A DNA stretch of 64,000 bases from Actinomycetota bacterium (lineage in GTDB: Bacteria; Actinomycetota; Acidimicrobiia; IMCC26256; PALSA-610). The position numbers and the translations under genes are program-made. The stretch covers positions 58,871-122,870 of the forward strand of contig PLBO01000109.1 in assembly GCA_003134555.1 (NCBI GenBank), read 5' to 3'. The notes under the pieces were generated by a model. The model ran no database searches. It had not been told where the DNA came from and was given only the letters and a program-made list of their open reading frames with translations. Positions 51,748-60,238 of the stretch are shown in pieces; the stretch's first letter is position 1; each line of letters begins with the position of its first letter.

Positions 51748-52473
51748 GTGCCGCCCGCAGACAAACGCCAGCGCAAGAAGGAGAACGCCCGGCTCGCCCG
51801 GGAGGCGCGCGAGGCCCAGCTCAAGAAGCGGCGGCGCAATCGCACGATCCGCAACGGGGCGATCGCGGTCGGAGTGTTCGTGATCGCGATCCTGCTCATC
51901 TCTTGGCTGAGTGGCGGCAAGAAGAAGAGCGTGGCCGTGAGCCCGACGTCGACGACGTCGGCGACGACGACCACGACGACCACGCCCGTCCCCACGACGG
52001 GAGTCACCGCGACCATCAAGACGAACCAAGGAACCATCGTCCTCGCGCTCGACACCAAGAACGATCCGATCGGCGCCGGTCATTTCGTCACTCTCGCGAA
52101 GGCGGGCGTGTACAACGGATCGCGCTGGCACCGAGTGGTGAAGGACTTCGTTATCCAGGGTGGCGCTCCGGGCGGAGACCCCACCAAGTCGTACGGGCAT
52201 TCGGTCGTCGCGGAACTGCCGAAGGATCACTATCCCGTCGGGTCGGTCGCCGCCGCGAAGACTTCTTCCGATCCACCCGGAACGTTCGACTCGCAGTTCT
52301 TCATCGTGACCGGCGCGCAACAAGGAGCGAGTCTCCCGAACGACTACGCGCGATTCGGCTCGGTGAAGTCGGGAATGGACGTCGTGAAGAAGATCGAGGC
52401 CCTGCCCGTCGACGCCAGCAGCAATCCGACCAGCAAGGCGACGATCGACACGGTGACGATCACCGAGAAGTAG
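51748..52473 (+). CDS. Membrane-anchored cyclophilin-type peptidyl-prolyl isomerase
   Basis: 241 residues. A basic, coiled-coil-like N-terminus (Lys/Arg/Glu-rich, about 1-33), one transmembrane helix (about 37-58), a Thr-rich linker and a cyclophilin domain with RWHRVVKDFVIQGGAPGGDP and FDSQFFIVTGA. It should assist folding of exported proteins on the outer face. The GTG start is next to a leaderless -10 box. Its end overlaps the convergent S51-like gene by 14 bases. Confidence 0.9.
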   Translation: MPPADKRQRKKENARLAREAREAQLKKRRRNRTIRNGAIAVGVFVIAILLISWLSGGKKKSVAVSPTSTTSATTTTTTTPVPTTGVTATIKTNQGTIVLALDTKNDPIGAGHFVTLAKAGVYNGSRWHRVVKDFVIQGGAPGGDPTKSYGHSVVAELPKDHYPVGSVAAAKTSSDPPGTFDSQFFIVTGAQQGASLPNDYARFGSVKSGMDVVKKIEALPVDASSNPTSKATIDTVTITEK

Positions 52474-53170
52474 GAACCGCGCCGAGCTCTACGGTCGCGC
52501 CGTTCTTCACAGTCTTGGGCTTCGCACCCTTGCGGTAGACGGTCGCACCGCCGGCGCCCGTGACCTCCCATGGGCCGTCACCCGTGCGCACGAGCGCCGT
52601 CTTCTCGTCGATACCCACGAGCACCGCATCGCGCGCGAGCAGATCGACCGACCGCTCGCGCAAATGATCGGCCGCGCGGCCGTGGTACGGGAAGATCGCG
52701 AGGCCCGGAACGAGACCGAGGCCGACGGTGTACGCGCCCCCGCGCGGGTCGACCATCGGATCGCCCAGCACGGTCGCCCCGGCGCCGGACGCCGCGATCA
52801 CCGCGCCGCGCCCGTAGGCGTAGACCATCGCCTCGTAGAACGCGCTGCCCTTCAGGACCGAACGAAGGTGCAGGGGCGAGCCGTCGGCGATGTAGACGAA
52901 GCGCGCCACCCGGACGGCGGAGACGTTCGCGTCGGTTTCGGCGTCCCGCCGGTTCACCACCGGCAGGCCGGTGACCCGCGCTCCCAGACCCTCGAAGTAG
53001 GTGGCCGCCCGCTCGACGGCACGTTCGGGATGCTCGAACGCGGCCGCGGCGGGCAGCACCAGCACCTCGCTTGTTCCGGCGAGCTCGAGGAGCCGAGTGT
53101 CGAACACCGTGCAGGGCTCGGTCCACTCGTCGCCGCCGACGAGTGCGACTGTGCCGGTTGCCTTGGTCAC
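52460..53170 (-). CDS. Peptidase S51-like (cyanophycinase/dipeptidase E) protein
   Basis: 236 residues. Class I glutamine-amidotransferase-like fold; the nucleophile elbow reads AASGAGATVLGDPM, with Ser in place and DPRGG following as in cyanophycinase-type proteins. YIADGSPLHLRSVLKG precedes it. The usual GTSAGA consensus is changed, and the C-terminal half is shorter than in cyanophycinase, so the substrate is unknown. It stands alone. Confidence 0.75.
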   Translation of the reverse strand: MTKATGTVALVGGDEWTEPCTVFDTRLLELAGTSEVLVLPAAAAFEHPERAVERAATYFEGLGARVTGLPVVNRRDAETDANVSAVRVARFVYIADGSPLHLRSVLKGSAFYEAMVYAYGRGAVIAASGAGATVLGDPMVDPRGGAYTVGLGLVPGLAIFPYHGRAADHLRERSVDLLARDAVLVGIDEKTALVRTGDGPWEVTGAGGATVYRKGAKPKTVKNGATVELGAVPTSR

Positions 53171-53243
53171 GTCGTCGATCCCCCGCTCACGCCGTGGATC
53201 CTACGAGCGGCGACACACGCCCGAGCGCACTCGCCGGGTCGCT

Positions 53244-53257
53244 CTACCCGCCGGTAG
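53244..53257 (+). promoter_or_regulatory. 14-bp palindromic operator over the 3-hydroxybutyryl-CoA dehydrogenase promoter
   Basis: CTACCCGCCGGTAG. The end of the palindrome is the start of a TAGCCT -10 box (53255-53260). The ccr promoter has CTACTGGCCGGTAG running into TAGGTT in the same way, differing at two bases of the palindrome. Confidence 0.55.
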
Positions 53258-53301
53258 CCTTTCGGCCTTCACACCGGAGCCTTACACCAGGAGCGTTGAA
53301 G

Positions 53302-54156
53302 ATGGCGGTCAAGCGCGTGGGGATCGTGGGTTCGGGGATCATGGGCTCGGGCATCGCCGAGGTCGCGGCCAAGGCCGGATTCGAAGTGGTGTTGCGCAGC
53401 CGCGCCCAGGGAACCGCCGACGCGATGGTCGCGGGCCTGGAGAAGTCGCTCGCCAAGCAGGTCGACCGCGGCAAGCTCGAAGCGGCCGAGCGCGACGCGG
53501 TGCTCGGCCGAGTGCGCGCCGTCGCCGACCTCGGCGAGCTGCGCGATTGCGATCTCGTCATCGAGTCGATCGTCGAGGACCTCGCGGCCAAGAAGCATCT
53601 GTTCACCGAGCTCGACCGCATCTGCCCCGACCACACCGTGCTCGCGACCAACACGTCGACGCTGCCCGTCGTCGAGATGGCGATGAACACCGGCCGTCCC
53701 GACAAGGTGTGCGGCATCCACTTCTTCAACCCGGCGCCGATGATGGCCTTGGTGGAGGTCGTGCGGGCAATCACGTCGAGCGACGAGACCATCGAGAGCG
53801 CGACGACGTTCGCCACCACGTGCGGCAAGAACGCCGTGCAGGTCAAGGACCAGGCCGGCTTCATCGTCAACGCACTGCTGTTCCCCTACCTCAACAACGC
53901 CGCCAAGCTCTTCGACGCCGGCGTCGCCACCCGCGACGACATCGACGCCGCGATGAAAGGCGGCTGCAACTTCCCGATGGGCCCGCTCGAGCTGCTCGAT
54001 CTGGTCGGCCTCGACACGAGCCTGGCCATCCTCGAGGCGCTCTACACGGAGTTCAAGGACCCCAACTACGCGGCCGCGCCGGTGCTGCGGCGCATGGTCA
54101 GCGCCGAGCGCCTGGGTCGCAAGACGGGCTTCGGCTTCTACGAATACAAGCGCTGA
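53302..54156 (+). CDS. hbd: 3-Hydroxybutyryl-CoA dehydrogenase
   Basis: 284 residues. NAD loop GSGIMG (10-15), catalytic His in GIHFFNPAPMMALVEVV, the Ser/Asn region TNTSTLPV and C-terminal dimer domain NFPMGPLELLDLVGLDT. It interconverts acetoacetyl-CoA and 3-hydroxybutyryl-CoA, feeding crotonyl-CoA to the ethylmalonyl-CoA pathway or butyrate/PHB metabolism. GGAG lies eight bases before ATG 53302. Shares an operator with ccr. Confidence 0.93.
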   Translation: MAVKRVGIVGSGIMGSGIAEVAAKAGFEVVLRSRAQGTADAMVAGLEKSLAKQVDRGKLEAAERDAVLGRVRAVADLGELRDCDLVIESIVEDLAAKKHLFTELDRICPDHTVLATNTSTLPVVEMAMNTGRPDKVCGIHFFNPAPMMALVEVVRAITSSDETIESATTFATTCGKNAVQVKDQAGFIVNALLFPYLNNAAKLFDAGVATRDDIDAAMKGGCNFPMGPLELLDLVGLDTSLAILEALYTEFKDPNYAAAPVLRRMVSAERLGRKTGFGFYEYKR

Positions 54157-54229
54157 GCGCGAGAGACACGCCGACCGGCTTTGGCGGTCGACTTCCTCCG
54201 AGGTCGGCTGATCCGGGAGAATAGTGTCG

Positions 54230-56221
54230 ATGGCCGAGCGCGACCGCCCGTGGTTGATCCGGACCTACTCCGGTCACTCCTCCGCACGCGCTTCCAACGA
54301 GCTCTACCGGACGAACCTGGCGAAGGGTCAGACCGGGCTCTCGGTGGCCTTCGACCTGCCCACCCAGACGGGCTACGACCCCGACAGCCCTTTGGCGCGC
54401 GGCGAGGTCGGCAAGGTTGGGGTGCCGGTTCCGCATCTCGGCGAGATGCGGACGCTGTTCGACGGCATCCCGCTCGCGGAGATGAACACGTCGATGACGA
54501 TCAATGCCACGGCGATGTGGCTGCTGGGCATGTACCTCGCGCTCGCCGACGAACAGGGCGTCGCGCACGCGAGCCTCGCGGGTACCACGCAGAACGACAT
54601 CTTGAAGGAGTACCTGTCGCGCGGGACGTACATCTTCCCGCCCGAGGCGTCGAAGCGGCTGACGGTGGACGTCGTCACGTACACAGTGAGGAACGCGCCG
54701 CTGTGGAATCCGATCAACGTTTGCCCGTACCACCTGCAGGAGGCCGGGGCCACGCCGGTACAGGAGCTCGCGTACGGGCTGGCGAACGCGATCGCCGTGC
54801 TCGACGCGGTACGGGCCTCGGGTCAGGTTCCCGACGACGAGTTTCCCCAGGTCGTCGGGCGGATCTCGTTCTTCATCGACGCGGGCGTACGGTTCGTCGA
54901 GGAGATGTGCAAGATGCGCGCGTTCACGCGCATGTGGGAGCGCATCTGCAAGGAGCGTTACGGCGTCGAAGACGAGAAGCTCAGTCGGTTCCGCTACGGC
55001 ATGCAGGTCAACTCGCTCGGGCTCACGGAGGAACAACCCGAGAACAACGTCCAGCGGATCGTGCTCGAGATGCTCGGGGTGACGCTGTCGAAGGACGCGC
55101 GTGCCCGCGCGATTCAGCTGCCCTGCTGGAACGAGGCCTTGGGTCTGCCGACGCCGTGGGACCAGCAATGGTCGCTGCGGATTCAGCAGGTGCTCGCGTA
55201 CGAGTCGGACCTGCTCGAGTACGGCGACCTGTTCGAGGGCTCGGTAGTCGTCGAGCGGAAGGTCGCGGAGCTATGCGAAGCGGCCGAGCTCGAGCTGCAG
55301 TGGGTGCTTGACGGCGGCGGCTCGTTCGCCATGATCGACGAGATGAAGGGTCGACTCGTGCAGGCCGGTGCCGAACGCGTTCGGCACATCGAGACCGGTG
55401 AATTGAAGGTGGTGGGCGTCAACGCGTTCACCGAGACCGAGCCGTCGCCGCTCGCGGAGATCGCGAAGCAGGGCGGCATCGTCACGATCGACCCCGAGGT
55501 GGAGCAGGAGCACGTGCAAGCGATCGAGGCTTGGCGCGCCGCGCGCGACCAGCCGGCGGTCGACGCCGCGCTCGCGCACCTGCGGGCGGTCGCCGAGACG
55601 TCGGAAAACCTCGTTCCCGCGACGATCGCGCTCGCGAAAACAGGCGGGACGGTCGGCGAGTGGGCGGGCGCGTTGCGCGAGGTCTTCGGTGAGTACCGCG
55701 CGCCGACGGGTGTCGGCAAGGTCGCGGCGCAACTCGGCGCCGAGATGGACGAGGTGCGGGCGCTCGTGCGGGCAATTACGGAGGAGACCGGGCGGCCTCT
55801 CCGCCTGCTCGTGGGAAAACCCGGCCTCGACGGCCACTCGAACGGAGCCGAACAGATAGCCGTGGCCGCGCGCGATGCCGGGTTCGAAGTGATCTACCAG
55901 GGCATCCGGCTCACGCCCGCGGAGATCGCGGCCGCAGCCCGCGACGAGGACGTCGACGTGGTGGGGCTTTCGATCCTGTCCGGCTCGCACCTCGGCTTGG
56001 TGCCTGAGACGTTGCGGCTCCTGGCTGAGGCCGGTGTCGATGCACCGGTCGTGGTCGGCGGCATCATCCCGGACGCCGACCGGGCCCGGCTCGAGGCGAT
56101 GGGCGTCGCGCGGGTCTATACGCCCAAGGATTACCGGCTCTCCGTCATGGTGCGCGACCTGGCCGAGCTGGCTCGGATCCACCGATCGGGTCCTCAGGCC
56201 GGGGGGGCGGTCAGCCGATGA
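54230..56221 (+). CDS. ecm: Ethylmalonyl-CoA mutase (MeaA type, adenosylcobalamin-dependent)
   Basis: 663 residues: a catalytic TIM barrel joined to a C-terminal B12 domain in one chain. The start DRPWLIRTYSGHSSARASNE and the GQTGLSVAFDLPTQTGYD segment are typical of MeaA; the cobalamin motif is DGHSNG with Asp534 and His536, followed by GLSILSGSH. It converts ethylmalonyl-CoA to methylsuccinyl-CoA; methylmalonyl-CoA mutases are normally two subunits or about 750 residues. ATG 54230 lies ten bases after GGGAG; GTG 54224 is possible. Coupled to the GGDEF gene. Confidence 0.88.
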   Translation: MAERDRPWLIRTYSGHSSARASNELYRTNLAKGQTGLSVAFDLPTQTGYDPDSPLARGEVGKVGVPVPHLGEMRTLFDGIPLAEMNTSMTINATAMWLLGMYLALADEQGVAHASLAGTTQNDILKEYLSRGTYIFPPEASKRLTVDVVTYTVRNAPLWNPINVCPYHLQEAGATPVQELAYGLANAIAVLDAVRASGQVPDDEFPQVVGRISFFIDAGVRFVEEMCKMRAFTRMWERICKERYGVEDEKLSRFRYGMQVNSLGLTEEQPENNVQRIVLEMLGVTLSKDARARAIQLPCWNEALGLPTPWDQQWSLRIQQVLAYESDLLEYGDLFEGSVVVERKVAELCEAAELELQWVLDGGGSFAMIDEMKGRLVQAGAERVRHIETGELKVVGVNAFTETEPSPLAEIAKQGGIVTIDPEVEQEHVQAIEAWRAARDQPAVDAALAHLRAVAETSENLVPATIALAKTGGTVGEWAGALREVFGEYRAPTGVGKVAAQLGAEMDEVRALVRAITEETGRPLRLLVGKPGLDGHSNGAEQIAVAARDAGFEVIYQGIRLTPAEIAAAARDEDVDVVGLSILSGSHLGLVPETLRLLAEAGVDAPVVVGGIIPDADRARLEAMGVARVYTPKDYRLSVMVRDLAELARIHRSGPQAGGAVSR

Positions 56222-57021
56222 GGAAGCAGATGCACGATCCGAGAGTCATCGTGGCCGCCACGGGCGGCGTCGCCGCGCTCGCGGCCGGGGCGATCGGCGT
56301 CGCGATCAATTCGCCCACGTTCGCGGTCGTCGCCGGCTCCGCCGGAGTCGTCGCCGCGATCGCCGGGGTCGCGCTGGGCGCGCGTGCGCGCCAGAGCGAG
56401 GACCGGTTGGAACAGGCCGAGGACGAGATCCGCGCGGTGCGCCGCGAGCTCGCCTCGATCAACGCCGTGCTCCAGGAGGAAGCCAGCCGTCGAGCCGCGG
56501 AAGAGGAGCTCGGGCAGAGTCTGGAAGAGCGCGCGCGTGCCGAGCAGGCGTTCGACGCCGCCACGGGTCTGTACGACGAGAAGTACTTCGCGGTACTCGC
56601 GCAACAGCAGGTAGCGGCGGCACGCCGATCGCTCCGGCCGATCTCGGTCATCATCTTCGAGATCGACACGCTCGGCGACGCCGACCACGAGACGCGTGTG
56701 CAAGCGCTCGGCGTCGTCGGCGACGTCGTACGCCGCACGCTGCGAGAGAGCGATGCCGCGTGCCGGCTCGGCGACCTGATGGTCGGCGCGATCCTCGAGG
56801 ACACGCCCGAAGCCGGAGCGGTCTGGGCGGCCGAGCGCGTGCGCGGCACGCTGCTCGCCTCGCCGGTGGGTGACGCGCTCACACTGTCGGCCGGCGTCGC
56901 TTGCTACCCGACGCACGCGCTGGGCGCGGCTGAGCTCGTGCACCAGGCAAGCCGGGCGCTCGACGAGGCCCGCGCCCGGGGCCGCGACCGCGTCGAGCTC
57001 GCGCCCGAACCTTCCAGCTGA
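56218..57021 (+). CDS. GGDEF-like protein with degenerate active site
   Basis: 267 residues. Two N-terminal membrane helices (about 10-55), a coiled coil rich in Glu and Arg (about 58-110) and a GGDEF-family domain: DAATGLYDEKYFAVLAQQ, ISVIIFEIDTLGDAD. The signature loop that should read GGDEF is LGDLMVG, so cyclase activity is most likely lost; it may bind nucleotides or act as a scaffold. ATG overlaps the ecm stop (ATGA), a surprising partner. Confidence 0.8.
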   Translation: MRKQMHDPRVIVAATGGVAALAAGAIGVAINSPTFAVVAGSAGVVAAIAGVALGARARQSEDRLEQAEDEIRAVRRELASINAVLQEEASRRAAEEELGQSLEERARAEQAFDAATGLYDEKYFAVLAQQQVAAARRSLRPISVIIFEIDTLGDADHETRVQALGVVGDVVRRTLRESDAACRLGDLMVGAILEDTPEAGAVWAAERVRGTLLASPVGDALTLSAGVACYPTHALGAAELVHQASRALDEARARGRDRVELAPEPSS

Positions 57022-57579
57022 GTCCGACGCCGCGGGCGTCACGCCGATGCGTGCGATTCGGCGGCGCTCGCCGGGATTGAGCTGGTCGAGGGCGTAGACG
57101 CCCCGCTCGACGCGTTTGGCGCGGCCTTTGCGGACCTCGTAGCCGAGCGAGTCGGCGAGCCGTTTGACAGGTTGGCGTGATGCGATCGCGTATCCGTTGA
57201 GGTGCAGCTCGCGGTGGATCTCGACGAGCGTCATGCGTCGGCCATTGCGGGCGAGGACCGCGAGCGCGGTTGAGCGCAGGTGTTTGCCGCACAAGGGTTG
57301 GGCGTTGGGCGCGACCGGCGGCAAGGGCGGTGGTCCGCCGCGGTGCGTGACGCGAAAGCCGTGCACGATGTCCTTGGGGTCGACGCGGGGCCACATGACG
57401 ACGCGGAGTTCGGCGAGTTGCGTCCGGACGTGCGCCAGCTCGCAGGCGAGGGCGCGTTGCGCATTGTCGAGCTGTGTGGCTTGCTCGAGCAGGACGGCGC
57501 ACTCCGCATGGAACGCGGCGAATTCGCGCGGGCCATGCGGGAGACGTCGGTAGCGCGTCGGATAGCGAATAGCGGGCAT
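57022..57579 (-). pseudogene. HTH-domain protein gene without its own stop codon
   Basis: ATG 57579 with GGGAAG five bases upstream opens about 185 residues that look protein-like: an Arg/Glu-rich helical part (about 20-65), a Pro-rich linker and a winged-helix segment with RSTALAVLARNGRRMTLVEIHRELHLNGYAIASR, then VKRLADSLGYEVRKGRAKRVERGVYAL. No stop occurs at the natural end near 57040; the frame stays open to 56194, running antisense through the whole GGDEF gene. The 3' end was probably deleted. Alternatively it is a long fusion, less likely. A dispersed palindrome (57711-57747) lies upstream. Confidence 0.5.
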
Positions 57580-57710
57580 GTGTTACTTCCCACACGAAAG
57601 AGAACCGGCCTCGGGGGAAGCAATTCTGCGGTTGCACCGGCGTCAAAGTGCGGCAGCCGCGACGACACGATGAACCTACCGAACCCGTGCGCTACCTACC
57701 CCCCCGCACT

Positions 57711-57747
57711 CCGTGCTGAAGATTCTTCGGAAGAATCTTCGACACGG
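57711..57747 (-). repeat. 37-bp dispersed palindromic repeat, copy B
   Basis: The same element as 16267-16303 in the opposite orientation: CCGTG/CACGG outer arms, the two-base bulge, GAAGATTCT/AGAATCTTC inner arms, loop TCGGA. It lies in the 221-base gap (57580-57800) between the HTH gene remnant and the CaiB gene, which holds nothing else that I can assign. Confidence 0.8.
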
Positions 57748-57800
57748 GTCGTGCGAGGGGTAGGTGCCCGGGTGGGGGTCAGGGTTGGATCGGGTTTGGG

Positions 57801-58925
57801 TCAGGCGTCGTCGAGCGCGCCGAGGACTTCTTCGGTGTCGGCGCCGAGGGGACGGCCGGCCCAGCGCATCTCGGCCGGCGTGCGCGACAACCGCGCGACC
57901 GGTCCTTGCATGACCACGCCGTCGACCTCGACGAACACGTTGCGGGCCCGCACATGCGGATCGGCCAGCACCTCGCGCATCGTGTACACCGGCGCAATCG
58001 CCGCCTCGGCGGCTTCGAACGCCGCCAACACCTCGACCGAGGGACGGGCGCCGACCCATGCGCTCACCGCGGCGTCGAGCTCCTCGCGGTGACCGGCGCG
58101 GCTCTCGAACGTCGCAAAGCGTGCATCGTCGCCGAGCCCGAGGAGCGTCAGGACGCGGTGCGCGACCGATTCCGCGGAAGTAGAGATCGCGACCCACCGG
58201 CCGTCGGCGCACCGGTAGGTGCCGCGCGGCACCGAGTAAGGGATGCCCGAACCGAGGCGCGGCTGCTCGTAACCGAGATGAGCCGCCGCCGACGGCAGCG
58301 CCGACATCATCTGCAGCATCGACTCCAGGAGATTGACGTCGATCACCTGACCGAGACCGGTGCGCTCGCGGTCGTGCAGCGCGACCATCACCGCGAACGC
58401 GCCCGCGATCGCGGCGACCTCGTCGGTGAGCGCGATCGGCGGGAGCAACGGCGGTCCGTCGGGTTCGCCGTTAATCGCCGCGAACCCGCTCATCGCCTCC
58501 GCCATCGTCGCGAAGCCGGGACGCGACGCGTACGGACCGTCCTGCCCGAACCCGGTCACCCGCAGCACCACGAGGCGAGGGTTCCGCGCACAGAGCACGT
58601 CCGGCCCGAGACCGAGACGCTCGAGGGTGCCCGGGCGGAAGTTCTCGATCAGCACGTCGGCCGCGCCGGCGAGTGCGAGGAGCGCATCGCGCCCCGCGTC
58701 CGTCTTGAGGTCGGCCACGACCGCCCGCTTGTTCCGGCCGAGCAACTTCCACGTGTACGAGTCACCACCCTCGGGCGGGAACCAACCCATGCGCCGGACA
58801 CCATCGCCCGCGGGCGCCTCGATCTTGATCACGTCGGCACCGAAGTCGGCGAGATGGCGCGCCGCTCCCGGACCCGCGAACACCGTTGCCATGTCGATGA
58901 CGCGCAAACCCTCGAGCGCCGGCAT
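57801..58925 (-). CDS. CaiB/BaiF-type CoA transferase (class III)
   Basis: 374 residues. VIDMATVFAGPGAARHLADFGADVIKIEAPAGDGVRR at the start, catalytic Asp region RNKRAVVADLKT, and FRPGTLERLGLGPDVL. Class III enzymes move CoA between acids; the partner acids are not known. It is the last gene of a four-gene operon with acyl-CoA carboxylase; the ATG lies six bases after the preceding stop, so co-transcription is likely. Confidence 0.9.
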   Translation of the reverse strand: MPALEGLRVIDMATVFAGPGAARHLADFGADVIKIEAPAGDGVRRMGWFPPEGGDSYTWKLLGRNKRAVVADLKTDAGRDALLALAGAADVLIENFRPGTLERLGLGPDVLCARNPRLVVLRVTGFGQDGPYASRPGFATMAEAMSGFAAINGEPDGPPLLPPIALTDEVAAIAGAFAVMVALHDRERTGLGQVIDVNLLESMLQMMSALPSAAAHLGYEQPRLGSGIPYSVPRGTYRCADGRWVAISTSAESVAHRVLTLLGLGDDARFATFESRAGHREELDAAVSAWVGARPSVEVLAAFEAAEAAIAPVYTMREVLADPHVRARNVFVEVDGVVMQGPVARLSRTPAEMRWAGRPLGADTEEVLGALDDA

Positions 58926-58931
58926 GTCGCG

Positions 58932-60035
58932 TCAAAAGGGTTGCACGAAGCAACGGTCGGAGAGCTTGCCCAGCGCGTAATCGCGATAGAGGCCGGCGAA
59001 CATCGCACGCGTCTTCTCCGTCCACGCGAGCGCCGCGGGTGCATCGATACGCCGCGTGAGCTGCACGTATCCGCCCTCGTACACGCGGTACTCCGCCCAC
59101 GCACCCGGGTAGTCCTTGACGCACGCGATTTCGACGATCGGGACGTTTCGCGCGGACGGGAACCGACGGGTACGCGTTCGGTGCGTGTGCCCGGCGAAGT
59201 ATCCCGCGATCGCATCGCGCCGTGCGAAGACCGCGCACAATCCTTCGCTGTCGTCGGGATTCACTCCGAAGTACGTGTCGTTGCGCTCGCTCGATCCGGG
59301 GTCCCACGGGTGATGGTGACCGAACACGAGCACGGGGCGGGTCGCGCCGCCCGCCAGCTCGTCGAGCCAGTCGAGTTGCTCGTGCGAGATCCGCCCACGG
59401 TCGGTCCGCGGACGAACAGTGTCGAGCACCGCGAGACTCACGCCCGAGAGCTCGATCGTGAAGGGCCCGTTCGCCGCGATCGACTCGGTCACCATCGCGT
59501 CGTGGTTGCCGCGGAAGTGATACATGCGTTCGCCGAGGCGCGTGTAGGCATGCAGGAAGGTCGCGTATTCCTCCTCCGTCCCGCGGTCGGTGAGGTCGCC
59601 TTTCACCAGCACCGCGTCGGGATCGAGCCGCTCGATCGCGTCGATGGCACCGCGGTTCATCACCTCGGGATACGGCTCGGCCCCGGGCTCGGAAGTGAAA
59701 ACCGGGCCGAGCTCCTCGGGCGTTCCGAGCACACCGCACTCGATCTCGCCGAAATGCACGTCGTTCACTGTCGCAAAGGTGGCCAGCAACCGACCTGCCG
59801 GCTGATCGAGGGTCGTGACCTCGGCCGGGAGCAGCGGCGAGGGGTCCGCGCCCGCGACCGACAACGCGTACGTGGTGGCGGGCTCGAGGCCGAGGACGCG
59901 GGCCGCGTGATACAGACCACGCGTGACGACGCTTCGGTCGCCCACGCTCGTCTCGACCTCGCGCGCGTCACTCGTTCGGAACGTCACGACGACCTCGTCG
60001 GGCCCGACCGTGAACAACTCCGCGTCGTGGATCAC
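58932..60035 (-). CDS. Calcineurin-like metallophosphoesterase
   Basis: 367 residues. An N-terminal fibronectin/purple-acid-phosphatase-like beta domain (about 5-85) is followed by the metal site: NDVHFGEIE, KGDLTDRG, FRGNHDAM, GHHHPWD and AGHTHRT. No signal peptide is visible, so it acts in the cytoplasm; the phosphoester is unknown. GTG 60035 overlaps the stop of the epsilon gene (GTGA), which fixes the start. Its presence in a carboxylase operon is unusual. Confidence 0.87.
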   Translation of the reverse strand: MIHDAELFTVGPDEVVVTFRTSDAREVETSVGDRSVVTRGLYHAARVLGLEPATTYALSVAGADPSPLLPAEVTTLDQPAGRLLATFATVNDVHFGEIECGVLGTPEELGPVFTSEPGAEPYPEVMNRGAIDAIERLDPDAVLVKGDLTDRGTEEEYATFLHAYTRLGERMYHFRGNHDAMVTESIAANGPFTIELSGVSLAVLDTVRPRTDRGRISHEQLDWLDELAGGATRPVLVFGHHHPWDPGSSERNDTYFGVNPDDSEGLCAVFARRDAIAGYFAGHTHRTRTRRFPSARNVPIVEIACVKDYPGAWAEYRVYEGGYVQLTRRIDAPAALAWTEKTRAMFAGLYRDYALGKLSDRCFVQPF

Positions 60036-60238
60036 GTTCGGGAACGACGGCCGATGCGTCCCGACAGCCTCCACGGCCCTCGCTGCAACAACGCGCGCTG
60101 CGCCGAGCGGCGCGACGCGTCGACCCAAGCGCTGATTTGCACGACCGACGGCGCCGCGTCGGCCGCCGCGGCGGCCTCCTGCCGCTGCTGCAACGCGATC
60201 GCGACCGCGGTGACGGCGGCCACTTCCTCGGGGGTCAA
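60032..60238 (-). CDS. Acyl-CoA carboxylase epsilon subunit
   Basis: 68 residues beginning at TTG 60238, which overlaps the beta-subunit stop (TTGA). [20 protein letters not shown] is the typical start of the small epsilon subunit, and the C-terminus has [17 protein letters not shown], matching the W-R-x-S-G tail of AccE/PccE. It stabilises the biotin carboxylase-carboxyltransferase complex. No alpha (biotin) subunit is encoded in the window. Confidence 0.8.
   Translation of the reverse strand: MTPEEVAAVTAVAIALQQRQEAAAAADAAPSVVQISAWVDASRRSAQRALLQRGPWRLSGRIGRRSRT

Noticed and set aside
54098-55168. A 356-codon minus-strand open frame opposite ecm
   Set aside because: No recognisable domain; it covers the catalytic barrel of a well-conserved mutase on the other strand.
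57280-58092. A 270-codon plus-strand open frame through the palindromic repeat
   Set aside because: It crosses the repeat and the ends of two minus-strand genes; the repeat region translates to Ser/Glu-rich noise.
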